Shown here: in pieces, positions 37,241-44,234 of the stretch
How positions within the stretch are numbered: position 1 is the stretch's first letter
Layout: every line of letters begins with the position of its first letter
DNA from: Flavobacteriaceae bacterium
Lineage (GTDB): Bacteria > Bacteroidota > Bacteroidia > Flavobacteriales > Flavobacteriaceae
Length of the DNA: 64,000 nt
Direction of reading: 5' to 3'
NCBI GenBank assembly: GCA_028279515.1
Contig: JANQNQ010000008.1
Span: 310,001 to 374,000 of the forward strand
Notes under the pieces: generated by a model
The model's database searches: none
Seen by the model: only the letters and a program-made list of their open reading frames with translations
Told to the model about the DNA's origin: nothing
Position numbers and translations under genes: made by a program

Positions 37241-37756
37241 ATGAAAAAGTATCTAATATTGATTTTTATAACAATTTGCTTGTTACAATTAGTAATGCTT
37301 GTTTCATGTGAAAAGCGTTATTATCTGGAACGTGAATTTATTTCTGAATATCACGATTATAATTTCGACATTTTTTGTTTGAATGAGCTTAAACTTAGGG
37401 GGAATAAAGAGAATCAGAAATTAATATCATTGAGGAAATTTGATAGTATTAATAATGAGGTGTCCTATAAGACGTACATAGTTGACTCTGTAAAAAACAT
37501 TGAATATTATCCGGCGAAATACTACAATAGTGAAACTCCAAGCGCAAAGGATAAGAGCTTAATAAAAGAGTTCGTCAGTATTGACATAAGTTATTTGCGA
37601 GTAGATAGTGATTTAAACGTTAAAATTAGTATTGACAATTATGAGGACTTTAATTTAGTTAAGGTCAAAGACAGCATAAACTACTTTAATAAGAGAAAAG
37701 CTTCCAATTACGCCCAACTGATAAAGAATTGGTATGTTTTAAAAAGCAGACATTAA
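37241..37756 (+). CDS. Small AT-rich lipoprotein, candidate immunity protein
   Basis: 171 residues. Lipobox MLVSC at about residue 23 (LLQLVMLVSCEKRYYLE). The rest is Tyr/Asn/Lys-rich with no recognised domain. The gene starts one base after the Rhs gene stop and shares its low GC with the toxin tip but not with the Rhs core. Such a position is what a cognate immunity protein would have, and an envelope lipoprotein would fit a tip acting in the periplasm or at the membrane. This is inference. Confidence 0.65.
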   Translation: MKKYLILIFITICLLQLVMLVSCEKRYYLEREFISEYHDYNFDIFCLNELKLRGNKENQKLISLRKFDSINNEVSYKTYIVDSVKNIEYYPAKYYNSETPSAKDKSLIKEFVSIDISYLRVDSDLNVKISIDNYEDFNLVKVKDSINYFNKRKASNYAQLIKNWYVLKSRH

Positions 37757-37760
37757 ATCC

Positions 37761-37958
37761 GATGACTGTTTTCAAGAAACCAGCACAGACGGTTGGCAAT
37801 TGTATGGTACCAGTTTGGCCAATGAAAATGGTCGACTAAAAGTGACCGCCACCCCGCTCTGCGAGGTCTCCAGCCCTCGAGCGAAAACAACACTTATACA
37901 TCCAAAGAACCACTCCTGCTACCGCCAGCTTGTAGCTGGTGGTTTTCATACAAAATAG
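37761..37958 (+). pseudogene. Truncated fragment of an Rhs-type secreted protein
   Basis: The frame reads TSTDGWQLYGTSLANENGR and then LKVTAT. A Trp followed by a NENGRLKVTA stretch is a recurrent pattern in jelly-roll segments of large Bacteroidota secreted/Rhs proteins (from memory). After about 30 codons the similarity is lost and the frame runs into a stop at 37956. It has no start and no signal, so it is probably what is left of an older, displaced C-terminal cassette or a neighbouring Rhs gene. Confidence 0.45.
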
Positions 37959-38042
37959 AAGTGCCATCATTGTTGCATTTTGGCCAACAGTCTAATCCAA
38001 TTTTGATTACTTCTAAAGCCGCTTTAGAAAGCGCACAAAGCA

Positions 38043-38190
38043 GATTCTCGTATTTCTTCTTCGCAGTGCCTCGAAGAACAAAGGCGCGAGAATGACAACT
38101 AAACAAATAAACGCCTAAACAGATAAACTACAACACGACAAGGGCGAGGGACCAACGTCTAACGACTAAAAACCACTTATAAACCAAAAG
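38043..38190 (+). repeat. Direct repeat copy A (palindrome plus tail)
   Basis: GATTCTCG and CGAGAATGAC arms enclose a nested CTTCTTCG/CGAAG hairpin. The tail AACTAAACAAATAAACGCCT and the following GACTAAAAACCAC are shared, with differences, with copy B at 39953-40053. The two copies bracket the lipoprotein and GIGT genes. Confidence 0.6.
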
Positions 38191-38303
38191 AACCACCTAT
38201 CTTCAAAATTGTACCATTTATTACACAGCCGATGCATCCCAGCATTGGCTTTTCTACTTTTATATAACAAAGCAAACCAAATCACTAAACAACGAACCAA
38301 CCC

Positions 38304-38912
38304 ATGAAAAAAAGCAAAGCAATTCTGCTATTGGCGCTAACAACATTGATATCAAGTTGCGCATCAGGTTATAAGATGATTCAACCTGAGAGCATTAGGT
38401 ATAAATCGTCACATGCGATTGACAAAGTGGTTTTAGACTACAAATACAATGTACTACAGAAAAAATACGCGAAAAAGGAAGCGAAGAAAGGCATCAACTT
38501 GGTAGCCGTAAAAGTCACCAATTATAGTGATAGAGATTTGACATTTGGGAAAGACATCACATTGGTATATGAAAATGGAAATATGGTTCCAATCATAGAG
38601 AACGAAAAGGTGTTTAAGGAATTAAAACAAAGCACCGCATCCTATTTGCTCTATCTATTGCTTACCCCATTAAACATCAATACATCAGATGATGGTGGAG
38701 GAGAGACCAGCTCCACACCCATCGGACTTGTCATCGGCCCTGGGTTGGTAGGAGGCAATATGATCGCAGCGGGTTCAGCCAATAAAAAATTCAAGGAAGA
38801 AATACTCGAGTACAATCTTAACGGTACCGTTATAAAGAAAAAGGAGATTGGGTATGGATTGATAGGTATTCGTAACGATTCTTATGACGCATTAAAACTT
38901 AAGGTCAACTAA
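38304..38912 (+). CDS. Lipoprotein of unknown function
   Basis: 202 residues. Lipobox LISSC near residue 19, followed by ASGYKMIQPESIRYKSSH. The body has an INLVAVKVTNYSDRDLTFG segment, suggesting an Ig-like beta fold, and a hydrophobic Gly-rich patch (TPIGLVIGPGLVGGNMIAAG) that could insert in or touch the membrane. Family not recognised. It lies 11 bases before the second GIGT-repeat gene and may be co-transcribed with it. Confidence 0.7.
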   Translation: MKKSKAILLLALTTLISSCASGYKMIQPESIRYKSSHAIDKVVLDYKYNVLQKKYAKKEAKKGINLVAVKVTNYSDRDLTFGKDITLVYENGNMVPIIENEKVFKELKQSTASYLLYLLLTPLNINTSDDGGGETSSTPIGLVIGPGLVGGNMIAAGSANKKFKEEILEYNLNGTVIKKKEIGYGLIGIRNDSYDALKLKVN

Positions 38913-38923
38913 GTTTATAAAAT

Positions 38924-39829
38924 ATGAAGACGATCCTATACCTAATCCCCTTCATCATTTGTTCATTAAGTTGGTCGCAAACACCGATAACCAACACCTT
39001 TCCGGAAAATGGAAATGTCGGAATCGGTACAATAACACCCGCACATAAGCTCGAAGTAGCTGGAAGAGTAAGAGCCCAAAAGGGCTTGTTCGATGGGGCT
39101 TATGGAAGATTGCTAGAAATTGGTCGAATAGCTCCCAACGGGCGTAGAAATATCTTCTTCTGGGTCGCTCATGAAAGTGTACCTGGTCAAGGCATGGTTA
39201 TGACTGACGATGATGGAACGCCCCGATTAGGGATTACTTTTAACCAAACCGCTTCCAATGTACAATTCAAAGATATTACAGGCTATGACTACTTCGAGAT
39301 CAATGATGGTACGTTAGGGACGGATAAAGTTTATATGCACCTTCCCAAACCTGATTCTCGAATTGTGATTGGGTATAACGGAGCCTATTTGCCAGAGCAC
39401 AAGCTGGTTGTAAAAGATGGTAGCGCCATGTTTGAAAATGGCATCTTCACAAACGGAAATGTCGGCATCGGTATGACAACTCCAGATGCGAAATTAGCAG
39501 TCAACGGAAAGATTCACGCCAAAGAAGTAAAAGTTGATCTTATAGGGTGGCCCGATTATGTGTTTGCCAATGACTATAAATTGCCAACTTTAGAGGAAGT
39601 TAAAAAACATATCAAAGAAAAAGGGCATTTGATCAATACCCCTTCAGCAGAAGACGTAGCCGAGAATGGTGTCCAACTAGGTGAAATGAATGCTAAGTTG
39701 CTGGAAAAGATAGAAGAATTAACTTTATACATTCTACAACAAGAGGAACAACTCGTTGAACTCAAAAAGGAAATGCAGCAATTGAAGAAAGAATTTTTGA
39801 CTTATGATAAAACTAAAAAGAAACAATAA
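38924..39829 (+). CDS. Secreted GIGT-repeat fibre-like protein, copy 2
   Basis: 301 residues: signal peptide (ending LSWSQTPITN), GNVGIGT repeat, a middle part different from copy 1, then the same C-terminal module as the protein at 24919 (AVNGKIHAKEVKVDL onward; 8 substitutions in 86 residues). The DNA of the shared part has many synonymous differences, so the match is kept by selection rather than by recent copying. A coiled coil ends the protein. A role as an extracellular fibre or attachment tip is inferred. Confidence 0.78.
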   Translation: MKTILYLIPFIICSLSWSQTPITNTFPENGNVGIGTITPAHKLEVAGRVRAQKGLFDGAYGRLLEIGRIAPNGRRNIFFWVAHESVPGQGMVMTDDDGTPRLGITFNQTASNVQFKDITGYDYFEINDGTLGTDKVYMHLPKPDSRIVIGYNGAYLPEHKLVVKDGSAMFENGIFTNGNVGIGMTTPDAKLAVNGKIHAKEVKVDLIGWPDYVFANDYKLPTLEEVKKHIKEKGHLINTPSAEDVAENGVQLGEMNAKLLEKIEELTLYILQQEEQLVELKKEMQQLKKEFLTYDKTKKKQ

Positions 39830-39831
39830 TT

Positions 39832-39885
39832 AACTCCCCTCTTTGACTAAAGAGGGGAGGTTCAGCATAGCTGAAGCGGGGAGTT
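39832..39885 (+). repeat. Modular palindromic element R2
   Basis: An 11-bp hairpin CTCCCCTCTTT/AAAGAGGGGAG (39834-39844, 39849-39859), then a 6-bp hairpin TTCAGC/GCTGAA (39861-39866, 39870-39875), and outer arms AACTCCCC (39832-39839) and GGGGAGTT (39878-39885). The outer pairing competes with the first hairpin. It may act as a terminator for the GIGT gene, but no T tract follows. Confidence 0.7.
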
Positions 39886-39952
39886 TGTGTCGCTTACTTC
39901 GATTGGGATGAATCAAAACAAGATATCAAGAAACATTGATGGAGCCAGAAAC

Positions 39953-40053
39953 AGATTCCCGCGTGTGCGGGGATGGCAACTAAACAAATAAACACCTAAA
40001 CTACAACAAGAGCAAGAGTAAGGCTAACGACTAAAACCATCCACATAAACCGA
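39953..40053 (+). repeat. Direct repeat copy B (palindrome plus tail)
   Basis: GATTCCCGC/GCGGGGATGG-like arms and the shared tail CAACTAAACAAATAAACACC and GCTAACGACTAAAACCA. Compare with copy A at 38043. It lies between the GIGT gene and the thioesterase. Confidence 0.6.
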
Positions 40054-40065
40054 AGCTTTAACCAG

Positions 40066-40089
40066 TTCCCCCCTTGGGGGTCAGGGGGC
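40066..40089 (+). repeat. Short G/C palindromic element R3
   Basis: TTCCCCCCTTGGGGGTCAGGGGG: a CCCCC/GGGGG hairpin followed by a second G run. It is a shortened relative of R1, R2 and R4 and abuts the stop of the minus-strand thioesterase. Confidence 0.5.
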
Positions 40090-40599
40090 TTACTCAAAAA
40101 GCGCCTTCAACTCTGTAGCATCAGAAGGCTTCATCTTGCCGGCTAGCACCAAACTCAATTGCTTACGCCTTAAGGCTGCATCATATCGTTGCTTTTCTAG
40201 TTCAGATTCAGGTTGCAAAGGCGGAATCTTCACAGGACGCCCTGTGTCGTCTACAGCTACAAAGGTGTAAATGGCCTCGTTAGCTTTTGTACGATCGCCA
40301 GACTCACGGTCCTCGACCCAAACATCCAGGAAGATTTCCATCGAGCTTTTAAAGGCACGTGAAACATTAGCTTCTACAGTCACTACACTTCCCAACGGAA
40401 TCGAGCGATTAAATGCTACGTGATTTACAGAAGCCGTTACCACAATACGTCTCGAATGCCTACGCGCAGCGATACTGGCACAACGATCCATACGAGCTAA
40501 TAACTCACCACCAAATAGATTATTCAACGGATTCGTTTCACTAGGAAGGACCAGATCGGTCATTATACTGCACGATTCAGAAGGCGTCTTTGCTTGCAT
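40090..40599 (-). CDS. Acyl-CoA thioesterase, hotdog fold
   Basis: 169 residues, one hotdog domain. Family marks: PLNNLFGGELLARMDRCASI with the Asp general-base position, and the VTASVNHVAFNRSIPLGSVV strand. It resembles YciA/ACOT-type enzymes that hydrolyse acyl-CoA to fatty acid and CoA in the cytoplasm. I start at ATG 40599 (MQAKTPSES); the upstream in-frame ATG at 40629 would add ten residues and overlap the region next to repeat R4. No partner genes are present on either side, so it is monocistronic. Confidence 0.85.
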   Translation of the reverse strand: MQAKTPSESCSIMTDLVLPSETNPLNNLFGGELLARMDRCASIAARRHSRRIVVTASVNHVAFNRSIPLGSVVTVEANVSRAFKSSMEIFLDVWVEDRESGDRTKANEAIYTFVAVDDTGRPVKIPPLQPESELEKQRYDAALRRKQLSLVLAGKMKPSDATELKALFE

Positions 40600-40638
40600 G
40601 AAGATAAATTTTGTGCAAAGATATACCAAAGTATTAAT

Positions 40639-40698
40639 TCCTTCCCCTATTTAGGGGGAGGTGACTTCAAAAAAACTTTTTTGAAGTCGGAAGGGGTG
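40639..40698 (+). repeat. Modular palindromic element R4
   Basis: An 8-bp hairpin CTTCCCCT/AGGGGGAG (one G-T pair), then an A/T-rich hairpin GACTTCAAAAAA/TTTTTTGAAGTC (40663-40674, 40677-40688), and outer CCTTCC/GGAAGG arms (40640-40645, 40689-40694). Same layout as R1 and R2. It separates the thioesterase from the toxin-antitoxin pair. Confidence 0.7.
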
Positions 40699-40772
40699 TT
40701 TTAAGGTTATTGCAAGCTTTCGTCAGAAAGTGTAGCAATCTTTAAAAAACGTATCTTTATAAAAAATGTACA

Positions 40773-41003
40773 ATGATGGATATCGAGGCAACTAAATTAG
40801 AGCTCATGCGGTTGTTATTGCAAACGCAAAAGGAAAGCGTCTTGACCAAGCTCAAGAAAGTTTTTGAAGAGGAGCCAACAGATTGGTGGAATGACCTCAG
40901 TGAAGATGAAGTGAATCAAATTGAGAAAGGTCTTCAACAGGCCAAGAATGGTGATGTTGTTGAACATAAAGAAGTCATGAAACTGTTTGATAGATGGAAG
41001 TAA
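40773..41003 (+). CDS. Antitoxin of a RelE/ParE-type system
   Basis: 76 residues, small and acidic, similar to the addiction-module antitoxin family (Unstab_antitox) with the typical C-terminal AKNGDVVEHKEVMKLFDRW. The helix ELMRLLLQTQKESVLTKLKK precedes it. The start is ATG 40773 or the second ATG at 40776. It overlaps the toxin start by 10 bases. A -7-like TATCTTTA lies near 40752, so the pair probably has its own promoter and is autoregulated, as is usual. Confidence 0.8.
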   Translation: MMDIEATKLELMRLLLQTQKESVLTKLKKVFEEEPTDWWNDLSEDEVNQIEKGLQQAKNGDVVEHKEVMKLFDRWK

Positions 41004-41287
41004 AAATTGTTTGGACCCCTCAAGCAATTTTAGGATTGAACAAAGTATTGGATTATTTAGAATCAGAATGGACGTATCGCGAGATTCAGAGCCTACAGCG
41101 AAACGTTCAAGATTGCATTGCCAAGATTTCCAAACACCCTGACATTTTTCCATCCACAAGGCATAAAAAACATCTTCACAAAGCACTGATTGATAAAAAC
41201 AACTATCTTGTCTATAGAGTGCTTTCAGAATCTGGTATCATAGAGATTATTAATTTTCGAGGTACAAAGCAAAAACCGATGCATTAG
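40994..41287 (+). CDS. RelE/ParE-family toxin
   Basis: 97 residues. The opening VKIVWTPQAILGLNKVLDYL and the ending NYLVYRVLSESGIIEIINFRGTKQKP match the RelE/ParE superfamily. Relatives either cut mRNA on the ribosome or poison gyrase; which applies here is unknown. It overlaps its antitoxin by 10 bases, the usual coupled arrangement. A basic middle part (TRHKKHLHK) would suit nucleic-acid or ribosome contact. Confidence 0.85.
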   Translation: MEVKIVWTPQAILGLNKVLDYLESEWTYREIQSLQRNVQDCIAKISKHPDIFPSTRHKKHLHKALIDKNNYLVYRVLSESGIIEIINFRGTKQKPMH

Positions 41288-41372
41288 CAGAATAACATGG
41301 GCATAACATCATAACTTATTCTACCCATCTTTTGCATTTAATCCGTATTTTAGCTTCAAACTAATTTGATAC

Positions 41373-42461
41373 ATGGGCTTACTCATCTTTTATGCGGTCA
41401 TTTCGATCTTCTTTTCCTTTTTATGTTCGATTCTTGAAGCAGTACTGCTTAGCGTCACACCTACTTTTATTAACGTAAAAAAACAGGAAGGCAAGTCCTT
41501 TGCAACGTCACTTGAAGCACTAAAAAAGGATGTAGACAAACCATTGATCGCCATTCTTACACTTAATACCATTGCCCATACTGTTGGTGCCATTTTAGTC
41601 GGGGTGCAGGCCGAAACACTAGACTATGAAGTGAACTTTTTAGGGTTCAATATTGTTGGGATTGTTTCTGCAATTATGACGTTTCTGATTCTTGTTGCTT
41701 CCGAAATCATTCCGAAGACTATCGGTGCTACTTTTTGGAAACAGCTGGCAGCTTTTACGACGAGAGCCCTACAGGTCTTGATTTTTCCGCTTAAATGGAC
41801 AGGAATTCTTTGGTTACTGCAATTGACTACCAAGTTGATCGGAAAAAGCGGTCACGGGTCGGTGCTTAGCAGGGAAGATTTTACCGCGATGGCAGATATT
41901 GCTCATGAAGAAGGAGTTTTTCAAGAATCAGAGTCGAAAGTGATCAAGAACCTTCTCAAGTTTGATCAGATCTTGGCCAAAGATGTGATGACACCACGAA
42001 CGGTATTAAAAACCGCTTCCGAAGAGATGACGTTGGAAGAATTCTTGGAAAAGAATCCCAATTTGAGATTTTCTAGAATTCCAGTTTTTAAAGAGAACCC
42101 TGATAACATCACTGGTTTTGCGCTGAAGGATGAAATCTTGGAGGAAACCATCAACGGAAAAGGAGGCAATGCCCTGTCCACCATACGCCGGGATATTTTG
42201 GTGACCAATCGAAACATCCCAATTCCGCAACTGTTTGAAAAATTCGTGGAAAACAGAGATCACATTGCCTTGGTCGTAGATGAGTATGGTTCTGTAAGTG
42301 GTTTGGTGACTATGGAGGACGTCATCGAAACACTACTCGGACTTGAGATTATGGACGAGAGTGATCGTGATGAGGATCTGCAAATGTTGGCACGAAAGAA
42401 TTGGGAAAAAAGAGCTCAGCGTCTAGGAATTATCGAAAGCAACGATACAAAAGAAGAATAA
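41373..42461 (+). CDS. CNNM/CBS domain membrane protein (hemolysin C-like)
   Basis: 362 residues: four hydrophobic segments make up the CNNM (DUF21) domain (residues 1-180, EIIPKTIGATFWKQLA), then two CBS domains (about 205-330; VMTPRTVLKTASEEM, and IALVVDEYGSVSGLVTMEDV). The CorC/HlyC C-terminal domain found in many relatives is absent; the protein ends in a charged tail after the second CBS. Family members control magnesium efflux or are linked to it. The next gene begins two bases after its stop, so they form a unit. Confidence 0.87.
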   Translation: MGLLIFYAVISIFFSFLCSILEAVLLSVTPTFINVKKQEGKSFATSLEALKKDVDKPLIAILTLNTIAHTVGAILVGVQAETLDYEVNFLGFNIVGIVSAIMTFLILVASEIIPKTIGATFWKQLAAFTTRALQVLIFPLKWTGILWLLQLTTKLIGKSGHGSVLSREDFTAMADIAHEEGVFQESESKVIKNLLKFDQILAKDVMTPRTVLKTASEEMTLEEFLEKNPNLRFSRIPVFKENPDNITGFALKDEILEETINGKGGNALSTIRRDILVTNRNIPIPQLFEKFVENRDHIALVVDEYGSVSGLVTMEDVIETLLGLEIMDESDRDEDLQMLARKNWEKRAQRLGIIESNDTKEE

Positions 42462-42462
42462 T

Positions 42463-42939
42463 CTGCTAGAAACAGCATACATAAAGACTCCGGTAGGCAT
42501 TGCCAAGATTATTGGCAACGAAGAAGGAATTGCGGCCGTTTCTGTTTTAGATACCGAAGAACCACTCACTGAAGTAATTCCGGAAGTGTTAGAAGACTGT
42601 GCCTATCAACTCAACGAATACTTTGAAGGTTCTCGAGAGCAATTTAATCTAAAGTTGAACCCGCAAGGCACAGACTTTCAGAAAAGGGTGTGGGACGAAT
42701 TGCTAAATATTCCCTTTGCCAAAACAACTTCATATTTAGAACTGTCTAAAAAATTAGGAGACGTAAAAGCCATCAGAGCGGTAGCCGCCGCCAATGGTAA
42801 AAACCCGTTGTGGATCATTGTACCGTGCCACCGTGTCATCGGCAGCGACGGGTCACTCACTGGATATGCCGGAGGACTATGGCGTAAACGATGGCTACTA
42901 GAGCACGAAAACCCATCCCCTCAGCAATCACTTTTCTAG
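42463..42939 (+). CDS. ogt: Methylated-DNA-protein-cysteine S-methyltransferase (CTG start)
   Basis: 158 residues if started at the CTG at 42463. The N-terminal domain begins ETAYIKTPVGIAKIIG, and the active site is IIVPCHRVIGSDGSLTGYAG, the PCHR motif of O6-methylguanine-DNA methyltransferase, preceded by GDVKAIRAVAAANGKNP. It removes methyl groups from O6 of guanine in a suicide reaction. There is no ATG, GTG or TTG between the in-frame stop at 42424 and 42586; the GTG at 42586 would remove the N-terminal domain. The CTG lies right after the CNNM stop. A sequencing error in place of ATG is possible. Confidence 0.85.
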   Translation: MLETAYIKTPVGIAKIIGNEEGIAAVSVLDTEEPLTEVIPEVLEDCAYQLNEYFEGSREQFNLKLNPQGTDFQKRVWDELLNIPFAKTTSYLELSKKLGDVKAIRAVAAANGKNPLWIIVPCHRVIGSDGSLTGYAGGLWRKRWLLEHENPSPQQSLF

Positions 42940-42994
42940 TGACAATAGGCTTTCCAAATAATTGCCTATATTTAAAATCAATAATCACCTCTTT

Positions 42995-44155
42995 ATGAAA
43001 TTCTTTAAAAAATTGCTCAAAGGCATTGTAATTATTGTCCTGGCATTTATTGCTCTCGCCTATATTTTTGACTATGATTATATCCTGAGAGGTGTTCGTA
43101 TTTCCTACTTCACGGGGCATACTTCTGCTTTCATTGATGACTACACCTATTTTGACAATGCGACCATAGAAAAAGGAAGCAACCCTCAATCCTGGCCAAT
43201 GCATGCTGACTATAATAGTGTGCCGCTAACAGACCAACTCGAAGAAACAAATACACGTTTCGGCACTGTTGCCTTTTTGATCATCAAGAACGATAGCATT
43301 TGGTCAGAGACCTATTACGATGGGTATGGTGTCGATTCTAAAAGCAATTCGTTCTCCATGGCCAAGAGTATCACTTCGGCGATGCTCGGAAAGGCTATTA
43401 TGGAAGGACACATCAAAAGTCTCGATCAACCGGTGAGTGACTTTTTTTCCGAATTTTCTGAAGGAATGGCCGCCCAATTGACCGTAGGAGACCTGTCTTC
43501 TATGTCGTCCGGTTTGGATTGGGTAGAACATTATTACAGTCCGTTTTCTATTACGGCAAGAGCCTATTACGATGACGATTTAGCAGAAACGATTCTTGGT
43601 TTGAAAGTAGTTGAAGAACCAGGCAAGTCTTTTAAATATTTAAGCGGAAACACCCAACTTCTAGGAATGGTCATCGAAAAGGCCACTGGCCAGAAGCTCT
43701 CAAAATACTTGTCCGAAAGTTTTTGGAAGCCACTCGGAGCAGAACACGAAGCCTTTTGGCAACTTGATGACGACACCAATAAGCTCGAAAAGGCATATTG
43801 TTGTATCGCCTCAAACGCCCGTGACTTTGCACGATTCGGGAAGCTTTACAAAGACCACGGGAAATGGAATGGCCGACAAATACTGGATTCCACCTTCATT
43901 GCAAGATCCACGCGCCCGCGTTTTGAGCAAGACGACATGTATGGTTACGGATTTTGGCTGGCCAATCACGTCGGGAAGCGCATTTTCTATATGAGAGGAA
44001 TCTTAGGGCAGTACACCATTGTAATTCCTGAAGACAATGTGATCATCGTAAGATTGGGGCATAAACGAGGTGCATTTGCCAATGGTGGACCACATCGCGA
44101 AGATTTTTACACCTACGTAGAAGAAGCACTTGAGATGCTCGAAACAACTCCTTAA
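42995..44155 (+). CDS. Serine hydrolase, beta-lactamase class C family
   Basis: 386 residues. A membrane anchor (residues about 9-27, GIVIIVLAFIALAYIF) is followed by the penicillin-binding-like fold. The SxxK pair is in SMAKSITSAM, and the second motif region is YLSGNTQLLGMVIE. The late stretch RLGHKRGAFANGG is where the KTG/HxG motif falls. It may act on peptides or esters rather than on beta-lactams, as many family members do. I start at ATG 42995 because the membrane anchor begins there. It stands alone, between ogt and the S41 lipoprotein. Confidence 0.82.
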   Translation: MKFFKKLLKGIVIIVLAFIALAYIFDYDYILRGVRISYFTGHTSAFIDDYTYFDNATIEKGSNPQSWPMHADYNSVPLTDQLEETNTRFGTVAFLIIKNDSIWSETYYDGYGVDSKSNSFSMAKSITSAMLGKAIMEGHIKSLDQPVSDFFSEFSEGMAAQLTVGDLSSMSSGLDWVEHYYSPFSITARAYYDDDLAETILGLKVVEEPGKSFKYLSGNTQLLGMVIEKATGQKLSKYLSESFWKPLGAEHEAFWQLDDDTNKLEKAYCCIASNARDFARFGKLYKDHGKWNGRQILDSTFIARSTRPRFEQDDMYGYGFWLANHVGKRIFYMRGILGQYTIVIPEDNVIIVRLGHKRGAFANGGPHREDFYTYVEEALEMLETTP

Positions 44156-44234
44156 AGAATTGTTATTTAACAACCCTTTAATGAAACCTGCATAAAAAAT
44201 GTATGTTATTGCGGCCACATTAAATAACCAATTC

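Larger units (their letters stand above)
37757..38303 (+). other. 547-base gene-free spacer with gene debris and repeats
   Basis: No credible full gene. It holds a 65-codon remnant (37761-37958) resembling a carbohydrate-binding segment of Rhs-type proteins, a palindromic stretch with GATTCTCG and CGAGAATGAC arms (38043-38096) and a direct-repeat tail (38095-38190) that recurs at 39976-40053. The rest has no structure I can name. Confidence 0.7.

Noticed and set aside
38043-40053. CRISPR array or insertion sequence
   Set aside because: Only two imperfect copies 1.9 kb apart, no regular spacers and no transposase frame between them.
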